Shown piece by piece: positions 16,910 through 24,552 of a DNA stretch of 64,000 bases; the first letter of the stretch is position 1, and each line of letters starts with the position of its first letter. Both the position numbers and the translations under genes were made by a program. The DNA lies in contig NZ_LT671675.1 of NCBI RefSeq assembly GCF_900143685.1, positions 1,295,985 to 1,359,984 of the forward strand, read 5' to 3'. The notes under the pieces are model-generated. The model searched no databases and was not told the DNA's origin. It worked only from the letters and a program-made list of their open reading frames with translations. The DNA is from Parolsenella massiliensis (GTDB lineage: Bacteria; Actinomycetota; Coriobacteriia; Coriobacteriales; Atopobiaceae).

Positions 16910-18043
16910 CTACCCCCTCAGAGCCATGACGTCGGCGGGCGCCACCTCGATGGTGACGCGGGTGGGGTCGCCAAGCGCCGCCCATGCGTCCTTCTCGAGC
17001 TCGACGCGCAGCTGGCCGCCGCCAGGCGTGTCGCACATGACGATGGTCGAGAACACGTTGTCGATGACGCGCGCCACGGTGCAGGGAATGTGGTTCTCGC
17101 GTGAACAGGAGTACGTCCCCCGTTCACCCTCACCGGCGCCGGAGCCAAAGCCGGTCGCAGCGTCGCCGATCGTGTCCACGGACCGACCGTCGGCCTCGAC
17201 GATGCGCAGGAAGTGCGCGCGAAGGCCCACGTGGTCGCAGCCCTCGACGCTCGCGCCGCAGGCAAGGCGCACGCCCCAGTCGGTGCAGTCGAGCGTCTGG
17301 GGGCCTGCGGGCACGGCGGCGCTCACGTTCTTGCAGCCGCTGATGACGGCCTCGGACAGCGACTCGGGCGCGTCGAACAGCTCGCGGGTGGGAACGGTGC
17401 GCCCGCTCTTGCCCGCCGTGAGCACGCAGACGCGGTCGCACATGCGATAGACCTCGTCGCGGCTGTGCGTCACGAACACCACGCCGCCCGGGAACGCCTT
17501 GAGCGTGTCGGACAGCTCGAGCTCGAGCTGCCAGCGCAGGAATCCGTCCAGGGCGCTGAACGGCTCGTCGAGAAGCAAGAGCTCGGGGTCGTTTGCCATG
17601 ATGCGGGCCAGGGCGCAGCGCTGCTGCTGGCCACCGGACAGCTCGGCGGGCCTGTGGTCCTCGAGGCCCTCGAGGCGAAACGCGCGGATCTGGGCCTGGG
17701 CGCGCTCGCGGCGCTCGTCTCGGCTCCCCTCGCGCACGCCCACGAGCACGTTGTCGAGCACCGTCATCGTGGGGAACAGCGCGTAGTTCTGGAACAGGTA
17801 GCCAACGCGGCGCTGCTGCACGGGCACGTCGACGCGGGCGGCCGAGTCGAACAGCACGCGGTCGTTGAGCACGATCCGGCCCTCGTCGGGGCGCTCGATG
17901 CCGGCGATGCACTTGAGGGCCATGGACTTGCCACAGCCCGATGCGCCGAGAAGCGCAAGCGTCTCGGTGGCGTCCTGGGCCTCGAAGCTCACGTCAAGCT
18001 GGAAGCTCCCCAGGCGCTTCTTGATGTCTACCGACAGGCTCAT
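16910..18043 (-). CDS. modC: Molybdate ABC transporter ATP-binding protein ModC
   Basis: A 377-residue ATPase of the molybdate importer. Walker A GASGCGKS is at about residue 33, the signature ELSGGQQQR at about 135, Walker B LLLLDEPFSALDG next, and the switch His in VTHSRDEVYRM. The last 130 residues form the molybdate-responsive MOBE/TOBE region. At about residues 306-314 the coding sequence contains a complete 27-bp palindromic repeat (17101-17127) translated in frame (around RGTYSCS), likely a repeat insertion tolerated in a surface loop. ATG 18043 overlaps the modB stop (ATGA) and follows GGGAGG. Confidence 0.94.
   Translation of the reverse strand: MSLSVDIKKRLGSFQLDVSFEAQDATETLALLGASGCGKSMALKCIAGIERPDEGRIVLNDRVLFDSAARVDVPVQQRRVGYLFQNYALFPTMTVLDNVLVGVREGSRDERRERAQAQIRAFRLEGLEDHRPAELSGGQQQRCALARIMANDPELLLLDEPFSALDGFLRWQLELELSDTLKAFPGGVVFVTHSRDEVYRMCDRVCVLTAGKSGRTVPTRELFDAPESLSEAVISGCKNVSAAVPAGPQTLDCTDWGVRLACGASVEGCDHVGLRAHFLRIVEADGRSVDTIGDAATGFGSGAGEGERGTYSCSRENHIPCTVARVIDNVFSTIVMCDTPGGGQLRVELEKDAWAALGDPTRVTIEVAPADVMALRG
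17101..17127. repeat. 27-bp palindromic element inside modC
   Basis: The ends are GTGAAC and GTTCAC, with a near-palindromic core built on GTACGTCCCC. The same element type, partly degenerate, lies at 22593-22616 over the yqeC stop. Its length is exactly nine codons. Confidence 0.7.
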
Positions 18044-18714
18044 GCGCGACCTCCCTGCGTGCGGGCCCTGCCCTCGAGCCAGTTCATGGCGAGCAGGACG
18101 ACAGCCGAGATGGCCACGTTCACGAGCACCCACTGAAACGCCAGGGCGTCGTCGCCGGTGCGCCACAGCTGGTAGACCGTCGTGGAGACGGTCGCCGTCT
18201 GGCCAGGCGTGTAGCCGGCGATCATGGCCGTGGCGCCATACTCGCCCAGCGCTCGGGCAAACGCCAGCACGGCGCCGGCGAGGATGCCCTGCGCGCAGCA
18301 CGGCATCTGGACGCGCCAGAACGCCCACGTGCGGCTCTTGCCCAGCGTGCGCGCCGCGTGCGACAAGGTCTTGTCGTAGGCCTCGAACGCGCCGCGGGCC
18401 GTGCGGTACATGAGCGGGAACGCCACGACGATGCAGGCGAAGATGGCGCTGTACCACGTCATCGTGAGCCTGATGCCAAACGCCTCGAGCGCCCAGGCGC
18501 CCACGATGCGCTTGGGCCCCAGCACGAGCAGCAAAAGGTAGCCCACGACGGTGGGCGGCAGGACGAGCGGCAGCGTGAGCACGACGTCGAGCAGGGCCTT
18601 GACCGTTCTCGGCAGCTTCGCGATGAGCTGCGCGGCGCCCACGCCGATGAAGAACACCACGACCGTCGCGATGGCGGCGATGCGCAGCGAGTTCAGTAAC
18701 GGATACCAGTCCAC
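18040..18714 (-). CDS. modB: Molybdate ABC transporter permease ModB
   Basis: A 224-residue inner-membrane permease with five to six hydrophobic helices. It carries the importer EAA loop (TLGKSRTWAFWRVQMP) followed by the ModB/CysT-type RALGEYGATAMIAG. It forms the channel that ModC energises and ModA feeds. GTG 18714 is chosen because AAAGGGG lies five bases upstream; a TTG at 18729 is in frame but less likely. It is separated from modA by a 107-bp spacer with a strong hairpin. Confidence 0.93.
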   Translation of the reverse strand: MDWYPLLNSLRIAAIATVVVFFIGVGAAQLIAKLPRTVKALLDVVLTLPLVLPPTVVGYLLLLVLGPKRIVGAWALEAFGIRLTMTWYSAIFACIVVAFPLMYRTARGAFEAYDKTLSHAARTLGKSRTWAFWRVQMPCCAQGILAGAVLAFARALGEYGATAMIAGYTPGQTATVSTTVYQLWRTGDDALAFQWVLVNVAISAVVLLAMNWLEGRARTQGGRA

Positions 18715-18734
18715 GCGGACCCCTTTCAAAAGCA

Positions 18735-18763
18735 GGGCGCCGCCCCATCATGGCGCGGCGCCC
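18735..18763 (-). terminator. Hairpin between modA and modB (possible partial terminator)
   Basis: A 9-bp GC-only stem (GGGCGCCGC at 18735-18743 with its complement at 18755-18763). On the coding strand it is followed by CTGCTTTT. It lies just upstream of the modB ribosome site, so it could lower modBC expression relative to modA or stabilise the modA mRNA end. Confidence 0.55.
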
Positions 18764-18821
18764 CCTTAGCTTAGCCGAGCCCCGCTCGCTCGCGGGGCCT
18801 CATGGACGAGCGGCGAAGAGC

Positions 18822-19700
18822 CTAGGCGTTGGCCAGCGGCTTGAAGCCGACCTCCTCGAAGCAGGCGCTCGCCTCGGAGCCCTTGAGGAACTCCAGGTAC
18901 TGCTTGGCGGCGTCCTCGTGCTTCGTGCCCTTGATGACGGCGGCAGGGTAGACGACCTCGCCGCACATGTCCTTCGTGGCGGAGTCGACGACGGTGAGGT
19001 TCGCGGAGACGGCGTCGGTGCGGTAGATGATGCCGCAGTCCACGGCGGCCTCGGAGACCTGCGTCGTGACCTCCTTGACGTTCGTGCCGTAGGTGAGCAC
19101 GCCGTCGGCGGCGAGCTGGTCCTCGTCGAGGTTGTAGTACGCGAGGATCTTCTGGGTGTACTGGCCCACGGGGACGTCGGAGTTGCCCATGGCGAGCTTG
19201 ATGTCGCCGGCCTTGAGGTGCTCGGCCAGCTCGCCGAAGCTGTTGACGTTCTTGGGGTTGCCCTCGGGGACGACGAGCGTGACCTCGTTCTGCAGGATGT
19301 TGAAGCGCGTGTCGGACTCGACGAAGTCCAGGCCGTCCTCGTGGTCCTTCTCGGCGTTGGCGTCAAGCTGGTTCATCTGCTTCTGACCGGCGGAGATGAA
19401 CACGTCGCACTCGGCGCCCTCCTGGATCTGGGTCTTGAGCGTGCCCGAGGAGTCGTAGTTGAACGAGACCTGAATGCCGGTGTCCTTGGTGAAGGTGTCC
19501 GTGGCCTTCGTGAGGCTCTCGGTCATGCTCGCGGCGGCGAAGACCGTCAGCGACTCGTCGGAGGCGGCGGCGGTAGAGGCCGCGGCCGTGGTGACGGGGC
19601 TGGAGCCGGAGCCGCCGCACGCGGTGAGGCCGAGGCCGGCGATGGCGGCAAAGCCCGCGCCGAACGTGACGATGGCCTGCCTGCGGGTGATGTTCTTCAT
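18822..19700 (-). CDS. modA: Molybdate ABC transporter substrate-binding lipoprotein ModA
   Basis: A 292-residue extracytoplasmic molybdate-binding protein. The N-terminus has a twin-arginine-like TRRQAIVTF, a hydrophobic stretch and a lipobox ending LTACG (Cys about residue 28), so it is a lipoprotein possibly exported by Tat. The mature part begins LTVFAAASMTESL, and the binding-site segments SSGTLKTQI, DVFISAGQKQM and IIYRTDA match ModA. The start at ATG 19700 follows AAGGGAG. It is first in the mod-moa operon; a ModE-like inverted repeat lies about 90 bases upstream. Confidence 0.94.
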   Translation of the reverse strand: MKNITRRQAIVTFGAGFAAIAGLGLTACGGSGSSPVTTAAASTAAASDESLTVFAAASMTESLTKATDTFTKDTGIQVSFNYDSSGTLKTQIQEGAECDVFISAGQKQMNQLDANAEKDHEDGLDFVESDTRFNILQNEVTLVVPEGNPKNVNSFGELAEHLKAGDIKLAMGNSDVPVGQYTQKILAYYNLDEDQLAADGVLTYGTNVKEVTTQVSEAAVDCGIIYRTDAVSANLTVVDSATKDMCGEVVYPAAVIKGTKHEDAAKQYLEFLKGSEASACFEEVGFKPLANA

Positions 19701-19788
19701 GGAGCACTCCCTTCCAATCACTCCCGCCGTGTGATACGCACCCCTTGGAGCGTCGCACTGCAACGAGAATTAATTACTATTCCGAAGT

Positions 19789-19812
19789 CGTTATTTATCA
19801 AAATAAACAACG
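19789..19812. promoter_or_regulatory. ModE-like operator upstream of modA
   Basis: An inverted repeat CGTTATTTAT-CAAA-ATAAACAACG (9 of 10 positions match) in an AT-rich promoter region. The CGTTAT...AACG form resembles ModE sites. No ModE gene is in the window. The motif AACAACGCT recurs upstream of yqeB/yqeC. Confidence 0.6.
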
Positions 19813-19943
19813 CTAGGCATAGCATGACAACAAACAAAAAGTTAGGCAACCAAAAATATCTGTTTGGTTCGAGAAATTCCGCGAGCGGTCCCCGATGGGC
19901 CCAAAGGGGTCAGAGCCTTTTGGAACCCGAATGACCCCGCCGC

Positions 19944-19970
19944 GCCCAAAGGGGTCTGACCCCTTTGGGC
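19944..19970. repeat. Dispersed palindromic element (CCCAAAGGGGTC type)
   Basis: Perfect 13-bp arms (GCCCAAAGGGGTC and complement) around one base, with a degenerate copy just before it at 19897-19923. It lies 3' of xdhC on the minus strand. Confidence 0.85.
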
Positions 19971-19997
19971 GAGCGGCAGGTTTGGGCAGGCGAACGG

Positions 19998-20966
19998 TTA
20001 GTGGCTCGGGCAGTCGTGCGGGGCGTCGCCGTCGTGGGCGTGGCGCACCTCGATAAGCTTGGCGGTGATGCTCACGGCGATCTCTGCGGGCGTGACGGCG
20101 CCAATGGAAAGACCAATCGGCAGGTCGACGGCCGCGATCTCTTCGGGCGTGGCGCCACGCCCGGCCACGACCTGCTCAAGCACGCGACGCTTGTGGCGGC
20201 TGCCCATGCAGCCAAGGTAGTGCGGATGGGCGCCGATGGCCTGGGCCACGACGTCCTCATCGGCCACGTGGCCGTGCGTCATGACGATGACGTAGTCGCG
20301 CTCGCCCAGCGTGATGCCGGCGGCAATGTCCTTGAAGTCGCCAAGGATGACCTCGCTTGCGGCCGGGAAGTTCTCGGGAAGCGCCACCTCGGGGCGGTCG
20401 TCGAACACCGTCACCGCAAAGTCGACGGCGGCAAGCGCCGGCACGCACGCGCGGCCCACGTGGCCGCCGCCAAAGATGACGACGCGCTCGGCCGCCACGA
20501 CGGGCTCCGTGTAGACGTCGCCCTCCATGCGCGGGCCGGCACCGGCCGCGGCGCCCGCGGAAAAGCTCGCCACGGGCTCGGGCGCGGACCAGTCGACGGA
20601 CAGCCAGCCGGGCGTGCCGGCATCGGCCGCGGCAAGCGCCGCATCGAGGGCCACGAGGTCGGCCTGGCTCAGAGCGCGCACGCCCAGGTCCTGGGCGCCG
20701 CCGCACGCGATGTCGACGACGCCGCGCTCCATCGTGGTGCGGCGCGGCCGGCCGTCGAGGAGCGCCTCGCGGCTCAGGCGCTGGCACTCGAGCTCGGGGG
20801 ACCCACCGCCCACGGTGCCCAGCAGCGTTCCGTCCTCGAGCGTGAGCATGCGCGCGCCGGCATGGCGGGCGGCAGAGCCCCTCGACGCGAGCACGACGCA
20901 CTCGACCACCCTGCGACCGGCGCGCAGCTCCTCGGCCGCGCGACGAAGCAGCGCGATTCCCTCCAT
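19998..20966 (-). CDS. XdhC/CoxI family molybdenum-hydroxylase maturation protein
   Basis: A 322-residue XdhC-type chaperone that binds molybdenum cofactor and assists its sulfuration and insertion into xanthine-dehydrogenase-like enzymes. The N-terminal XdhC/CoxI domain has SRGSAARHAGARML and GTVGGGSPE. The C-terminal Rossmann domain (about 160-300) has VVIFGGGHVGRA, TVFDDRPE, VIVMTHGH and YLGCMGSR. ATG 20966 follows GGAGGGATAGCC, and the gene is coupled to yqeB two bases upstream. The hydroxylase structural genes are not present here. Confidence 0.92.
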   Translation of the reverse strand: MEGIALLRRAAEELRAGRRVVECVVLASRGSAARHAGARMLTLEDGTLLGTVGGGSPELECQRLSREALLDGRPRRTTMERGVVDIACGGAQDLGVRALSQADLVALDAALAAADAGTPGWLSVDWSAPEPVASFSAGAAAGAGPRMEGDVYTEPVVAAERVVIFGGGHVGRACVPALAAVDFAVTVFDDRPEVALPENFPAASEVILGDFKDIAAGITLGERDYVIVMTHGHVADEDVVAQAIGAHPHYLGCMGSRHKRRVLEQVVAGRGATPEEIAAVDLPIGLSIGAVTPAEIAVSITAKLIEVRHAHDGDAPHDCPSH

Positions 20967-20968
20967 GG

Positions 20969-21763
20969 CTATCCCTCCAGTCGCGACGTGAACATGCAGA
21001 TGGCCTCGAGCACGCCACCGCCAACGGCACGCGCCTTGTCCGAGGCGGTGAAGCAGTGCGCCCGCTCGCAGCGCGGGTCGATGTCGCCGGACTTCATGCC
21101 ACTCGTGACCTCGACGCCGGCCTGGAGAAGGCCGCGCAGCACGCCGTCGATCGTGCAGGTCATGGGCACGCCGGCAACCGTGGCGGCCACCTGGCCGGCA
21201 CGCACGACGTCGCCGATCTGGAGCACCGGCTCAAAGATGCCGTCGGCCGGGGCGCGCAGCACGCGGTCGGCCGAGTGGCCGGCGATGACGCCGGGGATGC
21301 CGGTGTTGGGCGCGGCCGGGCCGTCGAGGATGACCTGCCCCAGGTAGTGGCCGCGCTTGGTCTCCACCACGGCGTGGCAGTCCTTGCCGGCCGTGAAGCC
21401 CGGGCCCACGCCAATGACGACGGGCGCCATGTCCATCGTGGTGCCCAGGTTTCGCTTGGCGAGAATGGCGTCCACAAGAGCGGCAGGCCTGAGCTCGCGG
21501 GCGCTTGCGCCCTCGGGGTCCACGAGCACGGCGACGTCGCCGGGCACCACGATCGTGCGCGCCTCGGCCAGCGTATGGGCGAGGCGGGCGCGGACCCCCT
21601 CTACCTCGCACTCCCCCAGCCTGATGGCCTCCGAGAAGCACACGGTGCGGCGGATGGACGTGGGCACGGCCAGGTCGCACATGACGATCTTGCAACCGGC
21701 GCGGTGCAGGCGCAGCGCGATGCCAGTCGCGATGTCGCCCGCTCCCCGAATCTCAACGAGCAT
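20969..21763 (-). CDS. yqeB: Selenium-dependent molybdenum hydroxylase accessory protein YqeB (EF2563 family)
   Basis: A 264-residue protein of the EF2563/YqeB family, restricted to genomes with selenium-dependent molybdenum hydroxylases. It starts with the typical nucleotide-binding-like MLVEIRGAGDIATGIA, then LVDAILAKRN, IGVGPGFTAGKDC and NTGIPGVIAGHSADRVLRAP. The molecular function is unproven; a role in placing selenium at the molybdenum site is inferred from co-occurrence. ATG 21763 is preferred to ATG 21775 because GGGAG sits in the right place and homologues begin at this point. Confidence 0.9.
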   Translation of the reverse strand: MLVEIRGAGDIATGIALRLHRAGCKIVMCDLAVPTSIRRTVCFSEAIRLGECEVEGVRARLAHTLAEARTIVVPGDVAVLVDPEGASARELRPAALVDAILAKRNLGTTMDMAPVVIGVGPGFTAGKDCHAVVETKRGHYLGQVILDGPAAPNTGIPGVIAGHSADRVLRAPADGIFEPVLQIGDVVRAGQVAATVAGVPMTCTIDGVLRGLLQAGVEVTSGMKSGDIDPRCERAHCFTASDKARAVGGGVLEAICMFTSRLEG

Positions 21764-21807
21764 GGTCTCTCCCATCCCTGACCTGCGTCAGAATGATGTT
21801 TTGCTCA

Positions 21808-21862
21808 AGCGTAGTTCGTTACCGAGAACAACGCTGTCCTCACTATAAGTTAGGTTGCCAAA
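21808..21862. promoter_or_regulatory. Shared motif region in the yqeB/yqeC divergent promoter
   Basis: An imperfect inverted repeat AGCGTAGTT-N10-AACAACGCT (8 of 9), followed by AGTTAGGTTGCCAAA, which touches the yqeC start codon. The modA upstream region has AACAACGCT and AGTTAGGCAACCAAA in the same order, which suggests a common regulator. Confidence 0.5.
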
Positions 21863-22596
21863 TGGATTGTCTGGAAGCGCTCAACATTTCCGCCGGCGAG
21901 GCCAGGGCATCTGGGACCGGGGCGGTGGTGGCCGTCATCGGCAGCGGCGGCAAGTCGACGCTGCTGCGCACGCTGGCGCGCGAAGCCGGCGAGCGCGGGG
22001 GCCGCGTCGTGCTCGCCACGACGACCCACTTCCTGACGTTCGAGGGAATAGCGCTTGTGACCTCGGGAAACATGGGTGACGTCGTTCGCGCGCTCGACGA
22101 GGCGGGTACCGCGTGCGTAGGCACGCCCACCGGCGACGCCCTGGGCAGGCTTGGCGCACCTGCGTTTTCGATGGGCGAGCTCTCGCGTGCGGCAGACCTC
22201 GTGCTCGTGGAGGCGGACGGCTCCAAGCGCCTGCCGCTCAAGGCGCACGCGAGTCACGAGCCCGTCGTGCCATCCGAGGCAACGGTCACGGTCGACGTCG
22301 TGGGAGCGAGCGGGTTCGGCCGCCCCCTGCGCGAGGCGATGCACCGCTTTGAGCTCGCATGCGAGCGGCTCGGGTTCCATCCCGACGACGCGGCGACGCC
22401 CGAGCTCGTCGCCCGCGTCATGGCCGACGAGATGGCACGGGGGCTCATCGCGCCCACGCACGTCATCGTGAACCAGGCAGAAGGTGCCGAGCGCTTGTCC
22501 TGCGCCCGCCGCTTCGCTGCCGCACTGCGCGAGCAGGGCTGCGAGCTGCCCGTTTTTCTCGGCAGCATCCGGGACGGCAGGCTTGAGCGGGCGTGA
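21862..22596 (+). CDS. yqeC: Selenium-dependent hydroxylase accessory protein YqeC
   Basis: A 244-residue P-loop-containing member of the YqeC family, another marker of selenium-dependent molybdenum hydroxylases. VAVIGSGGKSTLLRTLA (about residues 23-39) is the nucleotide-binding loop, TTTHFLTF follows, and LVLVEADGSKRLPLKAHASHEPV (about 113-135) is the family signature. ATG 21862 has only a weak ribosome site, but homology begins here. The TGA stop lies within a GTGAAC-type palindromic repeat. It is divergent from yqeB. Confidence 0.9.
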   Translation: MDCLEALNISAGEARASGTGAVVAVIGSGGKSTLLRTLAREAGERGGRVVLATTTHFLTFEGIALVTSGNMGDVVRALDEAGTACVGTPTGDALGRLGAPAFSMGELSRAADLVLVEADGSKRLPLKAHASHEPVVPSEATVTVDVVGASGFGRPLREAMHRFELACERLGFHPDDAATPELVARVMADEMARGLIAPTHVIVNQAEGAERLSCARRFAAALREQGCELPVFLGSIRDGRLERA

Positions 22597-22616
22597 ACAG
22601 GGGACGTACCCCCCAC
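22593..22616. repeat. Palindromic element overlapping the yqeC stop
   Basis: GTGAACAGGGGACGTAC followed by CCCC, related to the 27-bp element inside modC. The TGA of GTGAAC is the yqeC stop codon. Confidence 0.6.
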
Positions 22617-22629
22617 GGGCCGCGCCGCG

Positions 22630-22962
22630 CTACCCCTCGATGATGCCCTGGGAGCGCAGGGCCGAGAGGTACTCCTCGCCTCGGGGCGTCACGCAGTAGA
22701 GGTTCTCGAGCTGGCCGCCGTTGGGCAGGTGCGCCTCGGCCACACTCACGATGCCTTGCTCGGCCATGGACCTGATGGAGCGGCGCACGGTTCCCTCGCT
22801 CTTGTCCGTCGCCTCGGCAAGGCCGGCGAGCGAGAGCGCCACGGGCCGCGAGGCATGGCCGGCCGCACCCACGGATTGGTGCTCAATCTCCAGCAGGACC
22901 TGGAGCATCGTCTCGTTCATGCGGGTGGAGGCCCACCCGGTCGCCCTGACCTTCTTTGCCAT
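22630..22962 (-). CDS. Small winged-helix DNA-binding protein
   Basis: A 110-residue regulator with one winged helix: VALSLAGLAEATDKSEGTVRRSI is the helix-turn-helix, followed by MAEQGIVSVAEAH and a wing ending YCVTPRGEEYLS. I cannot name the subfamily. Its place between yqeC and the selenium genes makes local regulation plausible. ATG 22962 is preferred, with a weak ribosome site; a GTG at 23013 is in frame and lies directly downstream (in reading sense) of a run of nine Gs, so the N-terminus is uncertain. Confidence 0.65.
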   Translation of the reverse strand: MAKKVRATGWASTRMNETMLQVLLEIEHQSVGAAGHASRPVALSLAGLAEATDKSEGTVRRSIRSMAEQGIVSVAEAHLPNGGQLENLYCVTPRGEEYLSALRSQGIIEG

Positions 22963-23076
22963 GCCCAGTCCAAGTCGCCAGCGAATGATGCGCGTTTCGT
23001 CGGCGAAATACACTACCCCCCCCCGAGCGCTTTTGTCAACGCCGGAAGGGGTGCCCGCATGGGCCGAGCACGGCCT

Positions 23077-24237
23077 TTACGCGGCCGCGACCTCGCGGAT
23101 GGCATCCACGGCCACGTCAATCTCCTCGGGCGTGGTGAACCAGCTGGTCGAGAGGCGCACGATGCCCTGACGCTCCGTGCCGAGCGCGCGGTGCATGAGC
23201 GGGGCGCAGTGGGCGCCGGGGCGCGTCGCGATGCCCCAGCCATCCATGAGGGCGTCGGACACCTCGGCCGAGTCGAGCCCGTCCACGTTAAGCGCCACGA
23301 CGCCCGTACGCACGTCCGTCTCGCCCGCCTCGAACGCGGGCCAGTCGCCGTAGACGGTGACGCCGGGGGCGTCGCGCACGCCCTCGTACAGGCGCCGGGC
23401 CATGGCAAGCTCGTGGGCACTCATGGCCTCCACACCGCCGTTCTCGGCAATAAATCGCAGGCCAGCGGCCAGGCCGGCAATCCCGTGCCCATTGAGCGTG
23501 CCCGCCTCCAGGCGCGTGGGCCACCCGAGGGGCTGCTGCTCGTCGAAGCTACGCACGCCCGTACCGCCCACGTTCCAGGGGGCCACGTCCACGCCGGGCA
23601 TGACGGCCGCGCCACCCGTGCCCTGCGGCCCCATGAGCGCCTTGTGGCCCGTGAAGCACACGACGTCGAGGCCCTGCTCGGCCATGTTCATGGGGACGAG
23701 GCCCGCCGCCTGCGACGCGTCCACGACGACGAGCGCCCCCGCCGCGTGCGCGAGCGCCGCCACGGCCGCCACGTCCACGACGTTTCCCGTGACGTTGGAC
23801 GCCGCCGTCACGACGACGGCACGCGTGCCCGGCGTCACGAGGCGTGCGAGCTCGTCCATGTCGAGCCGGCCATACGCGTCACACCCGGCATGCTCCACGG
23901 TGACGCCGCGCTCGGCGGCAAGCCGGTTGAGCGGCCGCAGCACCGAGTTGTGCTCGAGCACCGTCGTGACGACGCGGTCGCCCTCGCCCACGATACCGTT
24001 GATGACGCAGTTGAGCGCCTCGGTGGAGTTGGGGGCAAACGCCACGTGGTCCGCGCGCGGGCAGCCGAGAATCTCGGCCACGAGCTCGCGGCAGCCGTGG
24101 ATGACGCGCGCGGCGCCCATGGCGCCCGCACCCGCCCCTCGCCCGGCGTTTCCGAGCGTGCCCATCGCCGCCACGACGGCATCGATGACCGCCTGCGGCT
24201 TGCGCATCGTCGTCGCCGCGTTGTCCAGGTAGATCAT
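23077..24237 (-). CDS. Class V aminotransferase, cysteine desulfurase/selenocysteine lyase-like
   Basis: A 386-residue PLP enzyme of the NifS/CsdB class. MIYLDNAATT begins the protein; the PLP lysine is in CFTGHKALMGPQGTGG (about residue 200). The catalytic-loop Cys lies in RPGAHCAPLMHRALGT near the C-terminus, the position that accepts sulfur or selenium. Enzymes of this type beside yedF and selD are thought to supply selenium for selenophosphate. It starts at ATG 24237 after AAAGGAA. A palindromic repeat separates it from the DUF3343 gene. Confidence 0.85.
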   Translation of the reverse strand: MIYLDNAATTMRKPQAVIDAVVAAMGTLGNAGRGAGAGAMGAARVIHGCRELVAEILGCPRADHVAFAPNSTEALNCVINGIVGEGDRVVTTVLEHNSVLRPLNRLAAERGVTVEHAGCDAYGRLDMDELARLVTPGTRAVVVTAASNVTGNVVDVAAVAALAHAAGALVVVDASQAAGLVPMNMAEQGLDVVCFTGHKALMGPQGTGGAAVMPGVDVAPWNVGGTGVRSFDEQQPLGWPTRLEAGTLNGHGIAGLAAGLRFIAENGGVEAMSAHELAMARRLYEGVRDAPGVTVYGDWPAFEAGETDVRTGVVALNVDGLDSAEVSDALMDGWGIATRPGAHCAPLMHRALGTERQGIVRLSTSWFTTPEEIDVAVDAIREVAAA

Positions 24238-24252
24238 GGCATTCCTTTCAGA

Positions 24253-24289
24253 AAGGGGTGACAAAGGGACTGTCCCCTTGTCACCCCTT
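24253..24289. repeat. Dispersed palindromic element (GGGGTGACAA type)
   Basis: Near-perfect inverted arms: 24253-24270 with 24271-24289, no loop, GGGTGACAA at one end and TTGTCACCC at the other. It lies between the CsdB-like and DUF3343 genes. Confidence 0.75.
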
Positions 24290-24292
24290 GTC

Positions 24293-24550
24293 TCATCCGC
24301 GGACGAACTCGAGCATCTCGATGACGGTCATGGCCTCGACCTCGACGCCCGCCTCGGCAAGCGCCGATGCCAGCACGCCCTGGTCCTCGGGCGCCGCCTT
24401 CCACGCAAGGCCGCAGCCGGCCCTGACCTCGCCCGGGACGGGAATCATGCGCCCGGGCAGCCCCTGGGCGCCGCACAGCTCCTCGCAGGCCATGGCAGCG
24501 GCCGTGGTGGGAAACGTCACGACAAGCGCGGGCTTTCGCACGCGAGGCAT
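24293..24550 (-). CDS. DUF3343 domain protein (putative sulfur/selenium carrier)
   Basis: An 85-residue protein matching the DUF3343 pattern: LVVTFPTTAAAMACEELC at the start, PGRMIPVPGEVRAGCGLAW with a conserved Cys in the middle (about residue 46), and an acidic C-terminal helix. DUF3343 proteins accompany YedF in selenium-using anaerobes and are proposed selenium or sulfur carriers; biochemical proof is lacking. It begins two bases after the yedF stop, so it is coupled to it. Confidence 0.8.
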   Translation of the reverse strand: MPRVRKPALVVTFPTTAAAMACEELCGAQGLPGRMIPVPGEVRAGCGLAWKAAPEDQGVLASALAEAGVEVEAMTVIEMLEFVRG

Positions 24551-24552
24551 GC

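Noticed and set aside
18044-18751. Extension of the modC frame upstream through modB
   Set aside because: The frame is open by base composition only. ATG 18043 has a good ribosome site and the modC domain begins there, while modB is clear in the other frame.
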